Part shown: positions 57,942 through 64,000 of the stretch, piece by piece
Numbering within the stretch: position 1 is the stretch's first letter
Layout: every line of letters starts with the position of its first letter
NCBI GenBank assembly: GCA_030549495.1
Contig: JAUIRK010000834.1
Span: 1-64,000 of the forward strand
Length of the DNA stretch: 64,000 nucleotides
From: Nectonema munidae
Lineage: Eukaryota; Nematomorpha; Nectonematoida; Nectonematidae
Reading direction: 5' to 3'
The notes under the pieces: model-generated
Told to the model about the DNA's origin: nothing
Seen by the model: only the letters and a program-made list of their open reading frames with translations
Databases searched by the model: none
Position numbers and translations under genes: made by a program

Positions 57942-58150
57942 CTTCTCTCCAGTGACGTAGCTAGGCTGGGTCATGAGGGGCCGTGCCCACACTTCTATGT
58001 ACCGCATGGTGCCCCCATGCATCTTATGCGATATCAGTTTTTGAAAATTTCTCCAATGAAAGGTCAAGAAAGTATAAATAATGTTGCGCAAGTTTTTTGT
58101 TTTTAAATTGTGCCTATCAACTTTTTTCTGGTTACACCACTGCTTCTGTC
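57942..58150. mobile_element. hAT-type MITE with 8-bp target duplication
   Basis: Termini CAGTGACGTAGCTAGG (57950) and GGTTACACCACTG (to 58142). Flanks CTTCTCTC (57942-57949) and CTTCTGTC (58143-58150) agree at seven of eight positions. The element is 193 bp with no coding content. Confidence 0.75.
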
Positions 58151-58489
58151 TAATTTGCATTTAGAGTTAAATTAAAATAGTTTTCAATCGTTACAATTTT
58201 ATGTCAATGAATATTGTTAGACTCGCGCTAAGATTTTTTTTTCAACAAAGGTCATTTAATCTTTATCACTACGTTTGTTACATTTTGTAACATTTGAAAA
58301 CTTTAATTTTTTCAAGTCAAGAAATTTTTTTCAATAGTTATTTGGGAATGAATATTTTGACTATCTATTTAGTTTAAAAGCAAGAATGCTCTATTTGCTT
58401 AACCCTATTAGTGCTGGGCAAAATTTGTCCGCTCAAGTGCTGGGGGGCGTAAAGTGCCCCCCTCCCTATTTTTCTCAGATATTAATAAG

Positions 58490-59700
58490 TTTTTATAAAT
58501 ATTTTTAATGTTACATATATATTTCAACTATGCTGAATTCAGTGGTGATGTCCATTTTTTAACAAAATCAATCAAACCTGTCAAAAAAATTGATTTATAT
58601 TTGACAGCTCATCTCAAAAAGGAACTTTTTATTTAAATAATTATATAAAGTTTTTTACACATGTATACCCATTTTCAAATATGCTGAATTCAGTGGTGAT
58701 ATTCATTTTTTATGAAAATCAATCAAACCTGTTAAAAAATTGATCTAAATGTGACAGCCAATCTCAAAAAGGAACTTTTTATCTAAATAATTATATAAAG
58801 TTTTTTACACATGTATACCCATTTTCAACTACGCTGAATTCAGTGGTGATATTCATTTTTTATGAAAATCAATCAAACCTGTCAAAAATTGATTTAAATG
58901 TAACAGCCCATCTCAAAAAGAAACTTTTTATCTAAATAAGTATATAAAGTTTTTTACACATGTATACCCATTTTCAAATATGCTGAATTCAGTGGTGATA
59001 TTCATTTTTTATGAAAATCAATCAAACCTGTCAAAAAAGTGATTTACATATGACAGCTCATCTCAAAAAAAAAATTGATCTAAATGTGACAACTCATCTC
59101 AAAAAGAAGCTTTTAATCTAAATAATTATATAATGTTTTTTACACATCCATTTTTAAGCATGCTTAATTCAGTGGTGATATTCATTTTTTATATAAAAAT
59201 CATTCAAACCTGTCAAAAAAGTGATTTACATATGACATCTCATCTCAAAAACGAAACTTTTTATCTAAGTAATAATATAAAGTTTTTTACACATATATAT
59301 CCACTTTTAAGCATGCGTAATTCAGTGGTGATATTCATTTTTTTATGAAAATTAATCAAAACTGTCAAAAAATTGATTTATCCCAAAAAGAAAGGATCAG
59401 TCACGGTTTTTTGAATTAGAGAATTACGTTTAATAGAAAGTATAAGGAGATGATGAAGTTTACCGTGTATGGCATTTTACACACATATACCCATTTTCAA
59501 GTAGGCTGTGTTTACTGGTTATATTCCTTTTTTTTAAATAAAAAAATTAGTCAAATCTGACAAAATAATTTAAATATGACAGCCCATATCAAAATTTTTA
59601 TTCTTATAAAAAGTTTTTTATACATTTCAAGTATGTAGAATTTTATGGTGATGTCATTTTTTATGAAATCAATAAAACCTGTCAAAAAAATCGATAATTC
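58490..59700. repeat. Tandem array A, about eight units near 150 bp
   Basis: The unit contains TGAATTCAGTGGTGATATTC, AATCAATCAAACCTGTCAAA and AAGTTTTTTACACATGTATA. The marker ATTCAGTGGTGAT occurs at 58538, 58686, 58837, 58988, 59166 and 59320, with decayed copies near 59513 and 59647. Central copies are most alike and the right-hand ones most diverged. Non-coding. Confidence 0.9.
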
Positions 59701-60639
59701 ACTCAAAATATTTCATTCTACAGTAACTTATGTAACTCGATAGGACCTCCATCTTTTTGGCTACAAATTCGTTATCGACTTGTAGTCTCTACGTCATATT
59801 AAAATTTACAGTATGTAATTTTGCTATTCATTCCATGATGATCCTTTCTTAGTAGCTCTTTTTTCATTAGAAATTTATATTTTTCAATGTGTGTTCGAAA
59901 ATTTTTTTATAATGATAAAATTACTTTTTTCCTCTCTCAAAGCATTCTGATTAAAGAATCTTGATGATCTTAGACTTTTATCAGTATCGTGTATTTTATT
60001 ATCAGGCCTGAATATTTGTCAACCAATCTCATTTCAAAGGTTTTTTTCTGATGAATCATTCGTGATGTTCATTGTTCAATTACAAAAAGTTGTCCACGTT
60101 CTTCATCTAAAAAATTATTTCCTTGACACAAAAGGAAAAAGATGGATAAATTCAATTTAAATTAAAAATATCTTGATAGTGACTAAATTCTCACATATTG
60201 GCATCTGTGCCATTTTTGATAAATCTGACCTATTCTAAATTGTCAGATTTCCTACCCATCTTAGCTAAATGTTAATTGTAATCCTAGATGATAAGCTATA
60301 GATTTAAATATTTTTCATTTGTAAAAGCGGAACTTCTTTTTAACAGTCAAAATCTTTTTGAAGCATCATATTTTTTTGATCACATGTTCTCTTTTCAATT
60401 AGTTTTCAACTTGGTTCCTTCTCTCATACAAATTTTCAAAAGATATTATAATACGTTTTGTTACTCAAGATGATTGTAGAAAGTATTATAAGCCAAAATA
60501 TACAAAAAAAAAAGTATATTTTTACTATATATCTAATATGCAGCCATTTTTTGAAATTTTTTTACAGAACTGATTTTCAGGCATACATTACTTATTCAAT
60601 TGCCACTTCAAGATATTTTTTAACCGTATTATCTAAAAT
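59701..60639. other. Spacer between the two tandem arrays
   Basis: AT-rich, with no recognised gene or repeat. Confidence 0.5.
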
Positions 60640-61910
60640 CCAGTACAGAAATAAAATAAGCATAGTCGATTTGGTATAAAACAGATATTTTATTTTTTTG
60701 AAAATATTTTTGAAGACAGTATCTAGAAGTAAATCGCAAATCTGATTGAAGCTTTCAGATATTTTAAAACCATAAATGCCAAAACTGAGTCCAAAAATGA
60801 AACCAGCATCTTCCATTTGGCATAAAAATAGATATTTTATTTAAATTTCAAAAATATTTCTGTAGACATTAGACGTAAATCGAAGATTTGATTGATACTT
60901 TCAGACATTTAAAACCTCTAAAGGCAAAAAATGATTTCAGAAATAAAAATTATCATGGTCGAATTGGTATAAAAACATATATTTCATGTAAAATTAGAGA
61001 GAATATTTTGGGATATAGTTTTACGACCTAAACCGCAAATTTGATTGACACTAGCAGTAAAACCTCTAAATGCGAAAACTGTGTTCAGAAATGAAATCAT
61101 CATGATCTATTTGCTATAAAAACATATATTTCACGTAAAATTTGAATCAATATTTTTGAAAACTAATTTTAGAACTAAACGCAAATTTGATTGATACTTA
61201 TAGGTTTTTTCAAATTCAAACTGCAAAAATTGAGTTCATAAATGAAACTAGCATGGTTGATTTGGTATAAAAAAATATATTTAATTGTAAAATTAGAATG
61301 AATTTTTAGAAGTAAACCGCAAATTTCATTAACACTTATAAGTGTTTTCACATCCTAAATGTAAAAAATGAGTTCAGAAATGAAAACAGCATGATTGATT
61401 TGGTATAAAAACATTTATTTCATGTAAAATTGAGAGAATATTTTTGGAGATAGCTTTTAGAAGTAAACCTCAAATTTGATTGACATTGACAGATATTTTA
61501 AAACCTCTAAATGTGAAAAATGAGTTTAGAAATGAAAACAGCATGGTTGATTTGGTATAAAAACATATATTTCATTGTAAAATTTGAATGAATGTTTTTT
61601 GAGATAATTTTTAGAAGTAAACCGCAAATTTGATTAACACGTATAGGTATTTTCAGATCCTAAACGCAAAAAATGAGTCCTGAAATGAAACCAACATGGC
61701 CGATTTAGTATAACACATATATTTTATGTAAAATGTGAAGGAATGTTTTTGGAGACAATTTTCAGAAGTAAACCGCAAATTTGATTAACACTTATAGGTA
61801 TTTTCAAATCCTAAATGTAAAAAATGAGTCCAGAAATGAAAACAGCATGACCGATTTAGTATAAAAACATATATTTTATGTAAAATTTGAAGGTATATTT
61901 TATTAGATAC
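60640..61910. repeat. Tandem array B, about nine units near 148 bp
   Basis: The unit contains GATTTGGTATAAAAACATAT, AAGTAAACCGCAAATTTGAT and AATGAGTTCAGAAATGAAA. The marker GGTATAAAA-type word recurs near 60674, 60823, 60968, 61111, 61263, 61402, 61554, 61708 and 61859. Its sequence is unrelated to array A. The edges decay into single-copy DNA. Confidence 0.9.
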
Positions 61911-62539
61911 ATTTTTGATCAATCAAAATTTTGATTGACATTTTCTAAAAAGTAGCCATGATTATTGAAAAAATTAAATATATAAAGTGTTATGCGTTCC
62001 AAACTGTATATAATTATAAATTTTCTGGGTATTATATAATATAGATCCTAAGTTATAAGGTTAAGTACAGATAATGTCAAAATTTTGCTGAAAAATTTAA
62101 TTTTTCATTTTGATTGACAGTTTTGGATATGAAAGGTCATTCAAATACCATGAGAATGGTTTCAAAAGATGCAGCTAGCGATTTTAGGAAAAGTCACAAA
62201 ATTTGAAGGGATATGATTCAGCCAATTTTCTACAATTAATTTTTTAGTAACGCCCCCCCCCCCCAGCTATTATTTAAAAATATAAAACCCCCCAGATATT
62301 TTTTATAATGTTCGATTGTTAAATTTTATAAGTAACACTGTATATAATTAATTAAATCTTTTTTTTAAAGAAAATTTGTTGATTATTATAATAAAAATAT
62401 AATATCGAAACAAAATTTTCAAAAAGTTTCAGTTGTTTAAAATGTGCTTGATCTATTTATGACAGCTGTCAGAATTTTATTTGTAGACAAATTTTCAAAA
62501 AAACGCAATGATTTTCTTTTCTCGTATACTTTGATTTAT
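61911..62539. other. AT-rich stretch with a C run
   Basis: A run of 13 C near 62252 and CCCCCC near 62288 resemble fragments of the hAT MITEs, but no termini can be paired. Confidence 0.4.
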
Positions 62540-62896
62540 GTTAGTTTGGTCCTCGGACATTTCGCCCCATCATTTTCATAAGACAATTCGTCCCATGGAC
62601 AAATTCGCCCCATTATTTTCATAAGACAGTTCGTCCCATGGACAATTCGCCCCATTATTTTCATAAGACAGTTCGTCCCATGAACAATTCGCCCTATTAT
62701 TTTCATAAGACATTTTGTTTCATGGACAATTTAAAAAAATTTATAGATAAAATAATTAATTTGAAATAATTTAATAGAGATAAAATAAACAAGAATATAA
62801 AATTTTTTAATAATTTTACACATAATAAGCAAAGATGGATGAAACAAATAGCCTATGAGACGTCTATGGGGCGAAATGTCTTTTGACCATTAGTTT
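62540..62896. mobile_element. MITE with internal 40-bp minisatellite
   Basis: Inverted termini GGTCCTCGGACATTTCGCCC (from 62548) and the complement of GGTCAAAAGACATTTCGCCC (to 62888) differ only at a four-base block. The flanks GTTAGTTT (62540-62547) and ATTAGTTT (62889-62896) form an 8-bp duplication, seven of eight identical. The left half carries four tandem units of about 40 bp containing ATTATTTTCATAAGACAGTT and CGTCCCATGGACAA. No coding content. An 8- to 9-bp duplication fits hAT or MULE. Confidence 0.75.
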
Positions 62897-63099
62897 AGCT
62901 ACTTAAACGTTGGCTTTTGCTGCTTATAAAAACTTGAAAATATCAAATAAACTCTAATTCTTTATGCCTCCTATTATTTTGAAATTATTCTAAGAACAGA
63001 CGGTTCCATTTTAAAATAGTGAAAATTGCTTTATTAGTTTATTTTGTTTCCTTTCTCTCTTATGTTAATTATGTAGTAAATTTTTCAATTTTGAGTAAA

Positions 63100-63252
63100 A
63101 GGTAAGGTGCAGCGGGTGTATTTTCAGTGGCAAGGCACTGATGTACCGCTTATGTCAAACTATGAACAAATTCGTATCAATGAGGAATCGAATCCAGAGG
63201 CTTCCGTGCTAAGTCCATCATCTCAACCAACCTGCCATGCCACCCATAGAGT
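63100..63252 (-). mobile_element. tRNA-derived SINE, copy 2
   Basis: On the minus strand: GGCAGGTTGGTTGAGATG at the A-box position, GGATTCGATTCC at the B box, then the body ATAAGCGGTACATCAGTGCC and ACTGAAAATACACCC, then a short ACCTTACC-like tail. The body matches the element at 36243-36398 (AAGCGG…GTGCCTT…GAAAACACCC). The 76-residue plus-strand frame here is only a translation of the SINE. Confidence 0.7.
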
Positions 63253-64000
63253 ATGCTGTAGGGGATACGTCAAATTAGTTTTCAAAAAACGTAAGTTATG
63301 CTCTAAAATTTTTTTAGTTTTTTTTGTAGGTCTATAACTTTTTCTGATAGACTTTTTTTCCTTAAAAGTTATTATAAAACGCAAATCATTGCAAAATGTT
63401 AAAAGTTATTTTACTTTTTGTAGATTTTTGTAGCTTGTATCAATTTAGCTTTTAAACTATTTTTGAATGATGCTGAGTAAAATGAAATAATGCGATCTTA
63501 ATTTTTTGTTTTATTTTTGTTTGCACAATTATAACTTCATTTTATACCCTTGTCCCTGAATCAATCACATTTTTTCACATAAACATCGCAGGGTGTCTAG
63601 TAGACTCTTTGTCTTTACACTACATTCACTCATATAAAACTATCCAACCTTCAGTTATTTGTTTTCTCTATGAATCAAATATCCTTTCATCAATTCCTGT
63701 AATGTGCCTGGTAGACTACTTCATTTTCCAAATGAAAAGCCTATTTCACTCCCAAACATTTTTGGATTTTTTTAAACTAGTGTATATTCGATTGTTGTAG
63801 GTAAAAATGCCCCGAAAAAAATGCCCCCAATTAAAAAGTAGCAAAAAATGCCCCCTAATTTTTGATTTTCATGATTTTTTTAAATTATATAAATATTTTT
63901 ATTTGGTACCACGAAAGGCTAAATTTCCAAAATTTCTTAATCTATAGGGTTTTTTTCTTTATAAAGTTCTTGAAAACAATAGCAAAGGTGCAGATTTTTG
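63253..64000. other. AT-rich end of window
   Basis: No gene recognised. ATGCCCC words near 63805-63855 look like another hAT MITE fragment. Confidence 0.45.

Noticed and set aside
63107-63337. 76-residue plus-strand frame
   Set aside because: It lies over the antisense of the second SINE copy, so it is not a gene.
1-64000. CRISPR arrays, operon promoters, bacterial features
   Set aside because: The tandem repeats lack the short repeat and unique spacer pattern, and gene structure and transposons are plainly metazoan.

Overview
This is an AT-rich eukaryotic window, almost certainly from an invertebrate animal. Host coding sequence is sparse: a single-exon BUD13 homologue, a single-exon YRDC (threonylcarbamoyl-AMP synthase) homologue right behind it, a terminal exon of a cordon-bleu-like ubiquitin-fold protein, and two identical tRNA-Cys genes. 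Most of the rest is transposon debris: Tigger/Jerky, hAT, piggyBac, MULE, LINEs, a tRNA-derived SINE, many MITEs, foldback elements and tandem arrays. The element mix, base composition and tight BUD13-YRDC spacing would fit a cnidarian such as Hydra or a copepod, but the sequence alone does not settle this. I saw no retroviral, LTR or Polinton-like element.

Layout. 1-3.5 kb: edge of a LINE ORF1 remnant, a hAT-derived element with 8-bp target duplications, and a small TTAA-flanked MITE. 3.5-19.3 kb: a nested stack. Minus-strand remnants of a vertnin-like protein lie on both sides of a Tigger element whose two ends sit at 3758 and 18589. Between these ends are a 3.7-kb LINE, a 1.7-kb near-perfect palindrome, a modular repeat field, and a 3.6-kb MULE whose insertion can be read against an uninterrupted copy of its target about 4.8 kb away. 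20.7-21.0 kb: a small foldback element. 22.7-24.6 kb: BUD13 and YRDC, head to tail, 166 bp apart. 24.6-44 kb: mainly non-coding AT-rich DNA with Jerky/Tigger remnants, a SINE, MITEs and a second foldback element. 44-46.6 kb: MITEs and the cordon-bleu-like exon. 49-51 kb: duplicated tRNA-Cys genes with a LINE tail between them. 51.4-52.8 kb: a third, larger foldback element beside a remnant of an uncharacterised transposon-associated protein family. 54-58.2 kb: MITE, hAT and piggyBac remnants. 58.4-62 kb: two unrelated tandem arrays, both with periods near 150 bp. 62.5-64 kb: a MITE with an internal minisatellite, and a second SINE copy.

The host genes do not form an obvious pathway. BUD13 acts in pre-mRNA splicing and retention, YRDC in tRNA t6A modification, and cordon-bleu-type proteins in actin nucleation. 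The most original material is the repeats: three foldback elements whose arms carry related units of about 20 bp containing GTCTTTTTT, the 1.7-kb palindrome, and a TTAA-flanked MITE family with at least four copies here. I had no database access. All family names rest on motifs read by eye.
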